Positions 34,524 to 43,163 of a DNA stretch of 64,000 nt are shown here, piece after piece. Under the pieces are notes generated by a model. It had not been told where the DNA came from. It made no database searches and saw only the letters and a program-made list of their open reading frames with translations. Made by a program: the position numbers and the translations under genes. This stretch comes from Proteobacteria bacterium UBA2363. GTDB taxonomy: Bacteria > Pseudomonadota > Gammaproteobacteria > Xanthomonadales > UBA2363. The number at the start of each line of letters is the position of its first letter. The first letter of the stretch is position 1. The stretch lies in assembly GCA_002344355.1 (NCBI GenBank), contig DDTN01000051.1:1-64000 (forward strand). The letters run 5' to 3'.

Positions 34524-34994
34524 ATGTTCGACCTCGACCGCACCGACCTCGCCCTGCTCGCCGTGCTCCAGCGCGAGGGCCGCATCGCCAACAGCGAGCT
34601 GGCCGAACGCGTGAACCTGTCGGCCTCGGCCTGCCTGCGGCGGGTCCAGCGCCTTGAACGCGGCGGCGTGATCGCCGGCTACGCTGCGCGCCTGGATCCC
34701 GCCGCGCTCGGCCTGGGCCTGACCGCCTTCGTCCGGGTGCAGCTGGAGAAGCACGGCTCGGGTTCCACCGACGCCTTCGCCGAGGCCGTGCGTTCCTGGG
34801 ACGAGGTGGTCGCCTGTCACGCCCTGACCGGCGACATGGACTACCTGCTCCAGGTCGTCGTGCGCGACCTCGAGCACTTCTCGCGGTTCCTGCTCGACCG
34901 GCTGCTCAACGCCACCGGCGTCGCCGACGTCAACTCCAGCTTCGTGCTGCGCACCGTCAAGGCCGCCGCCGGCCTGCCCCTGCCGGCCTCGTGA
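34524..34994 (+). CDS. Lrp/AsnC family transcriptional regulator
   Basis: A 156-residue regulator. The N-terminal winged HTH is DRTDLALLAVLQREGRIANS and ELAERVNLSASACLRRVQRL (about 5-48), the Lrp signature. The C-terminal RAM ligand-binding domain covers about 65-145 (CHALTGDMDYLLQVVVRDLE). The SD-like GGAGGA lies 9 bases before the ATG. It is divergent from phhA with dyads in between, so it is likely an amino-acid-responsive activator of phhA plus autoregulator, as PhhR or Lrp-type regulators do in relatives. The effector (Phe or Tyr) is inferred. Confidence 0.92.
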   Translation: MFDLDRTDLALLAVLQREGRIANSELAERVNLSASACLRRVQRLERGGVIAGYAARLDPAALGLGLTAFVRVQLEKHGSGSTDAFAEAVRSWDEVVACHALTGDMDYLLQVVVRDLEHFSRFLLDRLLNATGVADVNSSFVLRTVKAAAGLPLPAS

Positions 34995-35070
34995 GCGATC
35001 CGGCGGCGACCGTCTGGCCCCTGTCGCCCGCTCCCTGCGATTCCCGTGCGGTCGCCACGGGAACACCGCC

Positions 35071-37377
35071 ATGCCGCTCCGCCACGCCCTCCTGACGCTC
35101 CTGCTGGCCCTCGCCGGGCCGCTGCAGGCCACCGTGTACACCCTGGATTCCACCGCCGACCAGTTCGGCGAGGACCCGGGCACCTGCACCCTGCGCGAGG
35201 CGATCCAGGCCGCCAGCACCGACAGCGCCTTCGGCGGCTGCCCGGCCGGCACCCTGCTCGACACCATCAACCTGCCGTTCACCAGCGAGTTCCGGATCAC
35301 CCGCGCCGGCACCGGCGAGGACGGCAACGCCACCGGCGACTTCGACGTCTCCGGTACCGGCGCGATCATCATCCAGGGCCTGGGCGCCCAGCACACCATC
35401 ATCGACGGCCGCGGACTGGACCGGGTGTTCGACGTCCTGCCGGGGGACATCGACCTCTACCTGCTGGACGTCACGGTGCGCGGCGGCGACGCCGGCCTCC
35501 AGAGCGGCGGCGGCGTGCGCATGCGCGGGCGCAGCCTGGTGGTCCGCCGTGCGCACCTGACCGGCAACACCGCCCAGCTCGGCGGCGCCCTGTGGGCGGC
35601 CAGCGGCACCGGCACCATCCAGGTCTGGGAAAGCGCCCTGACCGGCAACCTCAGCACCAACGTCGGCGGCGGCATCTACATGGCCGCGGACCGCCAGCTC
35701 GACATGGTCAACACCACGCTCAGCGGCAACGTCGCCGTCGGCCAGGCCGGCGCCCTCTACTTCTCCGCCGGCCAGGCCCGCCTCAAGTCGGTGACGGTGA
35801 GCGCCAACAGCGCCCGCGTCCGGGGCGGTGCCCAGTTCGAGAGCGGCTCGGTGCGCCTGGACAATTCGATCTTCCACGGCAACGCCGCCCGCGACCTGCC
35901 CGGCACCGACGCCGACCTGTACTGCCGCTCCGCCACGATCAGCCACGGCTTCAACACCTGGGACCGCCGCGACTGCCCGCTGCAGGCCCCGCAGGCCAGC
36001 GACAGCAGCGAGGACCCGCTGCTCGGCGCGCTGACCGACGCCGGCGAGGGCGTGCCGGTGCATCCGCTGCTGCCGCTCAGCCCGGCGATCGACACCGGCG
36101 GCCTGCTGCCCAACGACGGCAGCGACGGTCACTGCCGCGGCACCGACCAGCGCCGCATCGAGCGCGGCCGCTGCGACCGCGGCGCCTACGAGGCGATCTA
36201 CACCTACACCGTCAACCGGACCTTCGACGCGCCCGACAGCAACCCGGGCAACGGCGTGTGCCTGAGCACCCTGGGCGGCTGCACCCTGCGCGCCGCCCTC
36301 CAGGAGGCCCGGCTCAGCGACCGCCCGGAGGCGATCCGCATCCCGGTCGGGCATTACCTGCTGGGCGTGCCGGGCCGCGACGAGGACCTGGCGGCCACCG
36401 GCGACCTCGACATCCGCGGCAACGACGGCCAGGGCCGGCTGCTGGTCGGGGCCGGTCCCGGCCTGACCGTGATCGACGCCGGCGGCATCGACCGCGTGTT
36501 CGACAGCCGCGGCGGTTCGCTCACCGACGCGCCGATCGGCCTGTACGGCATGACCCTGACCGGCGGCGATGCGCGCACCCAGGGCGCCGACGCCGGCTCC
36601 GGCGGCGCCCTGAACCTGCATGTCGGCATGCCGGTCACCCTCGACCGGGTCTGGATCGACCGCTCCACGGCCCAGGCCGATGGCGGCGGCGCCCGCCTGC
36701 TGGGCAGCACCGGCGTGCCGTTGCTGATGCGCGACGTGGCGATCACCCGCAATCGCGCCGGTCGCGACGGCGGCGGCCTGTACCTGGCGCAGGGACAGCC
36801 GTTCACCCTGGTGAACGCGCTGGTCGCCGACAACCGGGCGAACCGCAACGGCGGCGGTCTGGCGGCCAGCAACAGCCAGTGGACCGAGCTGGTGCACTGC
36901 ACCGTGACCGGCAACCATGCGGGGGGCGCCGGGGGCGGCTTCTCGACCTTCTCGAACCTGGTGCTGACCGGCACGGTGGTCGCCGGCAACCGCAACGGCG
37001 ATGGCCAGCGCCCGGACTGTCATCTGAGTTCCGGCCCGGTGGTCTCCGGCGGCTACAACCTGATCGGCGCGACCGGTGCCGGTTGCGCCATCAGTGGCGA
37101 CGGCACCGGCAACCAGGTGGACCTCGACGCCGCCCTGTCGGTGACCAGCCTGGTCGCCGGGCCGTTGCCGGCCGCCCTGCCACAGCCGGACAGCCCGCTG
37201 ATCGCCGCCGAACCGCAGGGGCGCTGCGGCGGCAGCGACGGCCAGCTGCTGCGCCGCGACCTGCACGGCCGGACGCGGCCGCCGCCGGGCCTGGGACCGG
37301 CCTGCAGCATCGGCGCCCTGGAGGCGATCTCCGACCTGGTCTTCGCCGATGGCCTGGACGACGGCTACGTGGACTGA
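35071..37377 (+). CDS. Secreted CSLREA-type parallel beta-helix protein with internal duplication
   Basis: A 768-residue exported protein (signal peptide MPLRHALLTLLLALAGPLQA). It opens with YTLDSTADQF...CTLREAIQAAS, the CSLREA domain motif. Repeats of GG-A-x-W/Y and N-x-A/T (GGALWAASGTGTIQVWESAL, GGGIYMAADRQLDMVNTTLS) follow, indicating a right-handed beta-helix, then the choice-of-anchor-Q-like ending RGRCDRGAYEAI near 370. The second half starts over with YTVNRTFDAPDS...GGCTLRAALQEA and repeats the same plan, so the gene holds two tandem halves. The tail is DLVFADGLDDGYVD. Relatives are uncharacterised surface or secreted proteins. It lies 76 bases downstream of the Lrp-type gene; functional link unclear. 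Confidence 0.85.
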   Translation: MPLRHALLTLLLALAGPLQATVYTLDSTADQFGEDPGTCTLREAIQAASTDSAFGGCPAGTLLDTINLPFTSEFRITRAGTGEDGNATGDFDVSGTGAIIIQGLGAQHTIIDGRGLDRVFDVLPGDIDLYLLDVTVRGGDAGLQSGGGVRMRGRSLVVRRAHLTGNTAQLGGALWAASGTGTIQVWESALTGNLSTNVGGGIYMAADRQLDMVNTTLSGNVAVGQAGALYFSAGQARLKSVTVSANSARVRGGAQFESGSVRLDNSIFHGNAARDLPGTDADLYCRSATISHGFNTWDRRDCPLQAPQASDSSEDPLLGALTDAGEGVPVHPLLPLSPAIDTGGLLPNDGSDGHCRGTDQRRIERGRCDRGAYEAIYTYTVNRTFDAPDSNPGNGVCLSTLGGCTLRAALQEARLSDRPEAIRIPVGHYLLGVPGRDEDLAATGDLDIRGNDGQGRLLVGAGPGLTVIDAGGIDRVFDSRGGSLTDAPIGLYGMTLTGGDARTQGADAGSGGALNLHVGMPVTLDRVWIDRSTAQADGGGARLLGSTGVPLLMRDVAITRNRAGRDGGGLYLAQGQPFTLVNALVADNRANRNGGGLAASNSQWTELVHCTVTGNHAGGAGGGFSTFSNLVLTGTVVAGNRNGDGQRPDCHLSSGPVVSGGYNLIGATGAGCAISGDGTGNQVDLDAALSVTSLVAGPLPAALPQPDSPLIAAEPQGRCGGSDGQLLRRDLHGRTRPPPGLGPACSIGALEAISDLVFADGLDDGYVD

Positions 37378-37478
37378 GCGCCGGCGCCAGCCGTCGGTCC
37401 GGTCCGCCATCGGGACCCGGCCGGCCCGGCCCGGCGCTCTGCTAGCCTGATCGCCGGGATCGCTGACCGGACCAGGCC

Positions 37479-37856
37479 ATGACGGGTGCCAGCAAGGATC
37501 GACCGGACGACCGCCTCGACGCCGTGGTCGCGAAGGCCCGCCGCGACGCCCAGGAGCGCGAGCGCGGCTATCGCGAGCGCGCCCTGAAGATGTACCCGTG
37601 GGTGTGCGGCCGCTGCGCCCGCGAGTTCACCGCGGCCAACCTGCGCGAGCTGACCGTCCACCACCGCAACCACAACCACGACGACAATCCGGCCGACGGC
37701 AGCAACTGGGAGCTGCTGTGCGTGTACTGCCACGACAACGAGCACTCGCGCCTGATCGACTGGACCGGCAGCAGCGCCCAGGCCGCCGAGCAGGCGCCGG
37801 AGGCTGCCACCGGCAATCCCTTCGCGGGACTGCGCGACCTGCTGGCGCGCAAGTAG
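37479..37856 (+). CDS. yajD: YajD family HNH nuclease
   Basis: A 125-residue small HNH-endonuclease-fold protein. Zinc and HNH residues: VCGRCAREF (CxxC near 43-46), LTVHHRNHNHDDNP (His pair near 61), and LLCVYCHDNEHSRL (second CxxC with His near 81-90), closely matching E. coli YajD. The N-terminal LDAVVAKARRDAQERERGYR helix is family-typical. A -10-like TAGCCT lies at 37443-37448. Cellular role not known; it has the residues for nuclease activity. Confidence 0.93.
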   Translation: MTGASKDRPDDRLDAVVAKARRDAQERERGYRERALKMYPWVCGRCAREFTAANLRELTVHHRNHNHDDNPADGSNWELLCVYCHDNEHSRLIDWTGSSAQAAEQAPEAATGNPFAGLRDLLARK

Positions 37857-38099
37857 CGGACGGCCGGACCCGCCCGGTCGCCGGCTTCGGCCCGGGTGGG
37901 CCGGCCGGCCTCGCAACGGCGCCAGCGAGCGACTTGCACGGGGTCCAGTCGGACAGCAGCCGGCGCGCGGGCCGGCGAGCGGCCCGGCCGGTCGATGCCC
38001 CGCCAGCCGGAGGGGTCCGGGCCGGCGGGGACAGCCCGGCACCGGCGCTCCACAGCGCGCTTCACGCCGGCTGCGCAAGACCGGGCGCAGGCTGTCGCC

Positions 38100-38630
38100 A
38101 TGAACCGCACCGGCCTGCTCGCCCTTTCCCTGCTGACCCTGGCCCTGGCCGGCTGCGCCAGCACCGGCGGCCGCGAGCCCCTGCGCCCCGGCCCGCCGGT
38201 CGACCTCGAGCGCTTCATGGGCCGCTGGCACGTGATCGCGCACATCCCCTACTGGCCCGAGCGCGGCAAGGTCGCCACCCGCGACGAGTACGCGCTGCGC
38301 GCGGACGGCCGGATCGACAACGTGTTCGTGTTCCGCAAGGCCTTCGACCGGCCCGAGAAGCGCTGGAACGGCGTGTCCAGCGTCGTCGAGGGCAGCGGCG
38401 GGGCGCACTGGCGGGTGCAGTTCATCTGGCCGTTCAAGGCCGACCTGCTGGTTCTCGAGGTCGACCCGGAGTACCGCTGGGCGCTGCTCGGCAATCCCCG
38501 CCGCAGCCTGGCCTGGATCTTCGCGCGCGAACCGCTGATCGACGCCGGCCTGCAGGCGCGCCTGCGCGCCCGCTTCGCCGACTTCGGCTACGACCCGGCC
38601 GACCTGGTCGCGGTGCCGCAGGTGCCCTGA
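38100..38630 (+). CDS. Lipocalin family outer-membrane lipoprotein (Blc-like)
   Basis: A 176-residue lipocalin with lipoprotein signal MNRTGLLALSLLTLALAGC (lipobox LAGC). The lipocalin GxW motif is VDLERFMGRWHVIAHIPYWP (near 37-56). Further strands KRWNGVSSVVEGSG, WRVQFIWPFKADLLVLEVD and YRWALLGNPRRSLAWIFARE match the bacterial Blc pattern. The ATG at 38100 puts the lipobox in place; the frame is open upstream. Blc-type proteins bind lipids or lysophospholipids at the outer membrane under envelope stress. The 243 bases before it (37857-38099) hold nothing recognisable. Confidence 0.9.
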   Translation: MNRTGLLALSLLTLALAGCASTGGREPLRPGPPVDLERFMGRWHVIAHIPYWPERGKVATRDEYALRADGRIDNVFVFRKAFDRPEKRWNGVSSVVEGSGGAHWRVQFIWPFKADLLVLEVDPEYRWALLGNPRRSLAWIFAREPLIDAGLQARLRARFADFGYDPADLVAVPQVP

Positions 38631-38689
38631 CCGGCGCGCTGCGCCGCCGCTTCCGGGCGTGCGACCTGCACATGCCGCCAAAGGGAAAC

Positions 38690-38718
38690 TTGCCGATCGG
38701 GCAGGTGCGGCGTAGCCT
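38690..38718 (+). promoter_or_regulatory. Sigma70-like promoter for the gene at 38744
   Basis: TTGCCG (38690-38695), 17-base spacer, TAGCCT (38713-38718), 25 bases before the ATG. Confidence 0.62.
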
Positions 38719-38743
38719 GACCGCGTCCCCGCGGAGGCCGGTC

Positions 38744-39334
38744 ATGCGCAGTCCAGCGAAAACCTGGCGTCGTCGCCGTGCACTGCTCGTCGCAGCACTC
38801 GCCCTGGCCGCCGGCGCGGTCCATGCGCAACCGTCGTGGCTGGCGACCTGGACCGCCACGCCGGCGCCGGACATCGCCGGCACCGAGGTGGCCCTGGCCG
38901 GCGTCTGGGCCAACAGCTGCATCCCCACCGTGCAGGCCTTCCACCAGACCGGCAGCCAGGCGCTGGCCATCGAGCTGGCCACCGGACCGGGCCCGGATTC
39001 GGGCTGCTTCGGCAGCCTGACGCCCTGGAGCGCCGTGGCCCGTTTCCAGGCCCTGGCGCCGGGCACCTGGAACGTCACCGTGATCGAGGCGCCGCGCCGG
39101 CCGGCCAACGGCGCGCCCCGGCCGGTGTTCGCGTTCTCCTTCCAGCAGCAGCCGAGCGGTGGCGTGGTCAACCCGTATTCGGTGCCGTCGGGCGGCTGGC
39201 CGGGCTGGCTGCTGCTGGCCGGGCTGGTGGCGCTCGTCGGCACCCTGGCGGCCGCGCGCCGCGGGCGGGTCCCGGCAGGGACCGCGCTCAGTGCAGCGTC
39301 GGCCGCCGCGCCGGTTCGACGTCCAGGTCGGTGA
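38744..39334 (+). CDS. Exported protein with C-terminal sorting-type tail
   Basis: A 196-residue protein of unknown function. It has a signal peptide (RRRRALLVAALALAAGAVHA, cleavage before QPSW) and an about 120-residue mature domain with two Cys (NSCIPT, SGCFGS). The tail is VPSGG-W-P-G-W followed by a hydrophobic helix (LLLAGLVALVGTLAAA) and RRGR. This motif-helix-arginine layout resembles GlyGly-CTERM or IPTL-CTERM sorting tails, although about 17 residues continue beyond the arginines. A promoter TTGCCG-17-TAGCCT lies at 38690-38718. The last 47 bases overlap, tail to tail, with the rhomboid protease gene on the other strand. Confidence 0.78.
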   Translation: MRSPAKTWRRRRALLVAALALAAGAVHAQPSWLATWTATPAPDIAGTEVALAGVWANSCIPTVQAFHQTGSQALAIELATGPGPDSGCFGSLTPWSAVARFQALAPGTWNVTVIEAPRRPANGAPRPVFAFSFQQQPSGGVVNPYSVPSGGWPGWLLLAGLVALVGTLAAARRGRVPAGTALSAASAAAPVRRPGR

Positions 39335-40031
39335 CCTCCTCGTCCGGATCCCAGGGCGGCTCCTCGTCCTCGTCGGGTTCCAGCTCCCAGCTGTAGGGCG
39401 CGCGCCAGGGCAGCGGGTCGCGGCCGCGCAGCAGGACGGCCGCGAGCACGCCGCCGAGGGCGCCGTACAGGTGCGCCTCCCAGGACACCCCGGGCTCGCC
39501 CGGGAAGATCGTCCAGATCATGCTGCCGTACAGGAAGAAGGTGAGCAGGGCGACCACGATCGCCAGGCGGTCGCGGCGCAGCAGGCCGACCACGAACAGG
39601 AAGAACATCAGGCCGTGCGCGACGCCGCTGGCGCCCAGGTGCAGCGACGGCCGGCCGAGCAGCCAGGTGCCCAGGCCCGAGGCCAGCCAGATCAGCGGCA
39701 GCGCCCACAGCAGGGCGCGCGGATAGGCGTAGCGCGCCATCGAGCCGAGGATCAGCAGGGGCAGGGTGTTGCTGACCAGATGGCCCCACGAGCCGTGCAG
39801 CAGCGGGCCGGTGAGCACGCCGACCAGGCCGGCCGGGTCGCCGGGCCGGATCGCCGCCCAAGCCATCGCCAGGTCGCCGATCTCGCGGATCGCGTGCAGC
39901 CACCACAAAAGGGCCAGCACCACCACGGTCTGGCCGATCGCCTGGCCGACCCGGTAGCGGTCGCGCGCCGCGTGGCGGCGGGCCAGCAGGTGGGCGTTGG
40001 GGTCGATGCGGTCGCCGCGCAGCACGTTCAT
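39288..40031 (-). CDS. Rhomboid family intramembrane serine protease
   Basis: A 247-residue polytopic protease cutting substrates within the membrane. The catalytic Ser is in LGASGVAHGLMFF (GASG near residue 133), the catalytic His in SWEAHLYGALGG (near 187). LLHGSWGHLVSNTLPL (near 77) carries the HxxxxHxxxN motif of the second TM helix. About six TM helices are visible, and the C-terminal about 40 residues are acidic and hydrophilic (ELEPDEDEEPPWDPDEE). The ATG at 40031 starts MNVLRGDRIDPNAH. It is convergent and overlapping by 47 bases with a gene encoding a protein with a sorting-type tail, a possible substrate. Substrates unknown. Confidence 0.92.
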   Translation of the reverse strand: MNVLRGDRIDPNAHLLARRHAARDRYRVGQAIGQTVVVLALLWWLHAIREIGDLAMAWAAIRPGDPAGLVGVLTGPLLHGSWGHLVSNTLPLLILGSMARYAYPRALLWALPLIWLASGLGTWLLGRPSLHLGASGVAHGLMFFLFVVGLLRRDRLAIVVALLTFFLYGSMIWTIFPGEPGVSWEAHLYGALGGVLAAVLLRGRDPLPWRAPYSWELEPDEDEEPPWDPDEEVTDLDVEPARRPTLH

Positions 40032-40151
40032 CGTGCCGATCTTGGGGCGGATCGGCCGATCGACAAGCCGGTCCGGGTCCCGGCCGGTCCCGCCGCCGCG
40101 TAACATGGCGCCGGCTGGCCGCGCCGACGGCCGGCCACGGGAGCGGCATCG

Positions 40152-42401
40152 ATGACCGGGAAACCTGCCAAGCGACGATTGCGCCGGGCCCTGTGGGTGC
40201 TGGCCGGCGCCTGGCTGGCCTGGCTGCTGGTCGGCAACCTGGCCCTCAACACCGGCCTGGCCGAGCGCCTGGCCAACCGCAAGCCCGAGGCCTTCACGAT
40301 GCACTGGCGGCACGGCCTGACCCTGTGGCCGGGCCAGGCCTGGCTGTGGCGCGTGCAGGTCGGCGGCCACCAGCGGCGCATCGCGTGGCGCGGCCATGCG
40401 GCGCGGGTCGGCGGCCGGATCGCGCTGCTGCCCCTGCTGGGCCGGACCCTGGAGATTCCGCTGCTGACCGCGCACCAGGTCGATTTCGAACTCGACCAGG
40501 TCGAACAGGACCGCGTGCCTGCGGCGCCCCGCGCGGGCGGCTGGACGCTGCGATTCCCGTTGATCGCCACCGATTCGCTGGCCATGCTGCGCGCCGGCCC
40601 CCTGTTCCTTGACGGCGTCGGCCAGGTCCGGTTCGGGATCGGCAAGCAGCTGCGCGGCGGACCGCTGGAGATCCTGCCCTCCAGCGGCAGCCTGCGCGGC
40701 GCCCGCCTGCGCCAGCACGACCAGGTCCTGCTCGACGGCGTGGACATCGAGGCGATGTTCGCGCTGCCGGCGCACCGGCGCGAGCGGGCACCCGGGCTGT
40801 CCCGCCTCGGCCTGGCCGATGCCCGCCTGCGGCTGTCCGGGCGCACGCCCGGTCTGGCGGTGCGCCTCGACGAGGCGGGCCGCTGGCGCAGCCACCTCGA
40901 GCCGCTGGACGGGCAGCGGGCGGACGCTCCGGCACCGGGCGAGCTGCGCGTCGACCTCGCCCTGGAGGAGGGCGCCCTGGTGCCCGGCGGAACCCTGGCG
41001 CTGCGCCTGCCGCTGGCCGCCGAGGTCGGTGCCGGGCAGCCGACCTGGCGGGCCGAAGGGCGGCTGGCGCTGGCGGTGCAGGCGGACGCCGTCGAGCTGG
41101 AACTGCACCTGCCGCCACCCCCCGGCGACGGCGGACGCCTGGACGCCACGCTGCAACTGGCCGGCCGCCACCTGCCGTTCGTCTGCGAAGCGGCGCCGCC
41201 GGACCAGGCCGCGCTCGGGCCAGGCTGCAGCATCGACCGCGATCCGGCGCACCAGCTCGCACGCATCGACGGCGAGATCGACCTGCACTGGCACTTCGAG
41301 CGCCTGGACTGGCTGCAGCCGCTGCTCGGCAGCCTGCCCTGGCTGGCGCTGGAAGGCGCCGGCCGGGTCGAGGCGGCACTGCGCGTCGCCGCGGGCGCCC
41401 TGGCGCCGGGCAGCCGGCTGGTCGTGCCGGCGCTGGATGCCCGGATCGCCGTGCTCGACAACCGCTTCAGCGGGCAGGCCCACGCCCGGGTCGACGTCGA
41501 GGCCGGCCCGCAGGGGCCGCAGGCGCAGGCGGCGCTGGTGGTCGACCGCTTCGAGTTGCGCCCGGCCGACGCCGCCGGGCAGGCCTACGTGATGGGCCGC
41601 GACCTGCGCCTGGACCTCAGCCTGCCGGCGGACCTGGCGCGCGCCGGCCAGGACATCGGGGCGCGCCTGCGCTTCGACGACGCCCTGGTTCCGGACCTGC
41701 GCGTCTACAACCGCTACCTGCCGCCCGGCGGGGTCGTGCTCGAAGGCGGCCGTGGCGTGCTGTCCGGCGATTTCCGGCTCGATGCCGAGGGCGAGGTCGG
41801 CAGCGGCCGGATCGACCTGCGCGGCCAGCAGGTCCGGATGACCCTGGGCCAGGTCCACCTGCAGGGCGAACTGGCGGTGGACACGCGGCTGCGCCGCCTC
41901 GACCTCGCCCGGCGCCGGTTCGACCTGGCCGGCACCACCGTCCGTCTCGACCAGGTCGAAGGCCACGAGGAGGGCCGGCGTGCCCGTACCCGGCCCTGGT
42001 CGGCACAGTTCCGGCTGCGCACCGGCGAGGTCGGCTGGCAGCGCCCGCTGAAGGTCGATTCCATGCTGAGCGCGCAGGCCAGCGACGTCGCCCTGCTGCT
42101 CGGCCTGTTCGGTCCGCTCAGGCAGTTCCCGGACTGGACCCTGCGCCTGGTCGATTCCGGCCCGGCCCTGCTCGACGGCCGCCTGCGACTGGACGGCCGC
42201 GCCCTCGAGCTGGCGCCGCTGCACGCGCGCAACGAGCGCTTCGACATCCACGCCCGGCTGCGCCTCGCCCAGGGCGGACCCAGCGGCGCGCTGCTGATGG
42301 CCTGGGGCCGCCTGAAGGCGGCGCTGGAACTGGCCAACGGCGACCGGCGCTGGCACCTGCGCGGCGCCGAGGCCTGGTTCCACGGCGACGCAGCGCCGTG
42401 A
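40152..42401 (+). CDS. AsmA/YdbH-like single-anchor envelope protein
   Basis: A 749-residue protein with an N-terminal TM anchor (ALWVLAGAWLAWLLVGNLAL, about 13-32) and a long periplasmic region predicted mostly beta, with repeated patterns such as LDARIAVLDNRFSGQAHARV and LEGGRGVLSGDFRLDAEGEV. The size, single anchor and YNRYLPPGGVVLEGG segment recall AsmA-like/YdbH bridge proteins that move lipids between membranes, but similarity is pattern-level only. Divergent from the rhomboid gene (120 bases) and convergent with the creatininase-family gene (10 bases). Alternative: another long periplasmic scaffold of unknown function. Confidence 0.7.
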   Translation: MTGKPAKRRLRRALWVLAGAWLAWLLVGNLALNTGLAERLANRKPEAFTMHWRHGLTLWPGQAWLWRVQVGGHQRRIAWRGHAARVGGRIALLPLLGRTLEIPLLTAHQVDFELDQVEQDRVPAAPRAGGWTLRFPLIATDSLAMLRAGPLFLDGVGQVRFGIGKQLRGGPLEILPSSGSLRGARLRQHDQVLLDGVDIEAMFALPAHRRERAPGLSRLGLADARLRLSGRTPGLAVRLDEAGRWRSHLEPLDGQRADAPAPGELRVDLALEEGALVPGGTLALRLPLAAEVGAGQPTWRAEGRLALAVQADAVELELHLPPPPGDGGRLDATLQLAGRHLPFVCEAAPPDQAALGPGCSIDRDPAHQLARIDGEIDLHWHFERLDWLQPLLGSLPWLALEGAGRVEAALRVAAGALAPGSRLVVPALDARIAVLDNRFSGQAHARVDVEAGPQGPQAQAALVVDRFELRPADAAGQAYVMGRDLRLDLSLPADLARAGQDIGARLRFDDALVPDLRVYNRYLPPGGVVLEGGRGVLSGDFRLDAEGEVGSGRIDLRGQQVRMTLGQVHLQGELAVDTRLRRLDLARRRFDLAGTTVRLDQVEGHEEGRRARTRPWSAQFRLRTGEVGWQRPLKVDSMLSAQASDVALLLGLFGPLRQFPDWTLRLVDSGPALLDGRLRLDGRALELAPLHARNERFDIHARLRLAQGGPSGALLMAWGRLKAALELANGDRRWHLRGAEAWFHGDAAP

Positions 42402-42411
42402 GGCGCCCGGA

Positions 42412-43149
42412 TCAGCCGGCCAGGAACGCCGCGTAGTCCTCCAGCAGGTCCTCGACGCCGGCCTCGTGCAGGCGGGCGCCGGCGGCGACGCTGGCCAGGC
42501 CGGGGGCCGAGCCGATCCGGCCGTCCGGGAAGCGCGCGCGGTAGTCGGCGGCGTCGGCGATGGCGCCGGTCGGCGCCACTTCCGGGTCGAAGGCCATCGG
42601 CTGCGCGCGGTCGGGATGCGCGTGCCAGGTCAGCGAGATCTCCGAGGGCGTGGCATGGCTGCCCTCGCGGTCGCCGAACAGCTCGCGCGACAGCGCCTGG
42701 ACGCGCCGGCCCAGGTACCAGTTGGCCAGGCGCAGGCGCAGCGGGCTGGCGGTGCCGGCCAGGCTGTATCGGCCATGGATCTGCGCGAACGCCGCCTGCA
42801 CGGTGGCGACGTTGCCGCCGTGGCCGTTGAGGAAGTAAAGGTCCCGGAAGCCGTGCCGGGCCAGCGAGGCGACCACGTCCTCGAGCACGGCGATCAGGGT
42901 GGTCGGGCGCAGGGTCAGCGAACCGGGAAAGCCCAGGTGGTGCTGGGCGACGCCGATCGACAGGGTCGGCGCGACCAGGATGCCGGCGCGTTCGCCGGCG
43001 CTCCAGGCCAGGTGTTCGGGGCAGATCGCGTCGGTGCCGACCAGACCGTTCGGGCCGTGCTGTTCGGTCGAGCCGATCGGCACGATGACGCCGGTGGCGC
43101 GGGCCAGGTAGGCCTCGACCTGCGGCCAGGTGCTCAGGGACAGTCGCAT
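42412..43149 (-). CDS. Creatininase family amidohydrolase
   Basis: A 245-residue metal-dependent amidohydrolase of the creatininase fold. Metal-binding motifs: VIVPIGSTEQHGPNGLVGTD (Glu and His near 29-31, Asp 40), FLNGHGGNVATVQAAF (near 107) and GDREGSHATPSEISLTWH (Glu and His near 162-165). The ATG at 43149 follows CCGGAGATCCC. It lies 14 bases behind the Tricorn-type protease gene and is presumably co-transcribed. Family members act on creatinine, formamides (MftE, ArfB) or peptide-like amides. True creatinine hydrolysis is not implied; the peptidase neighbour suggests a small-peptide amide substrate. Confidence 0.88.
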   Translation of the reverse strand: MRLSLSTWPQVEAYLARATGVIVPIGSTEQHGPNGLVGTDAICPEHLAWSAGERAGILVAPTLSIGVAQHHLGFPGSLTLRPTTLIAVLEDVVASLARHGFRDLYFLNGHGGNVATVQAAFAQIHGRYSLAGTASPLRLRLANWYLGRRVQALSRELFGDREGSHATPSEISLTWHAHPDRAQPMAFDPEVAPTGAIADAADYRARFPDGRIGSAPGLASVAAGARLHEAGVEDLLEDYAAFLAG

Positions 43150-43163
43150 GGGATCTCCGGGCT

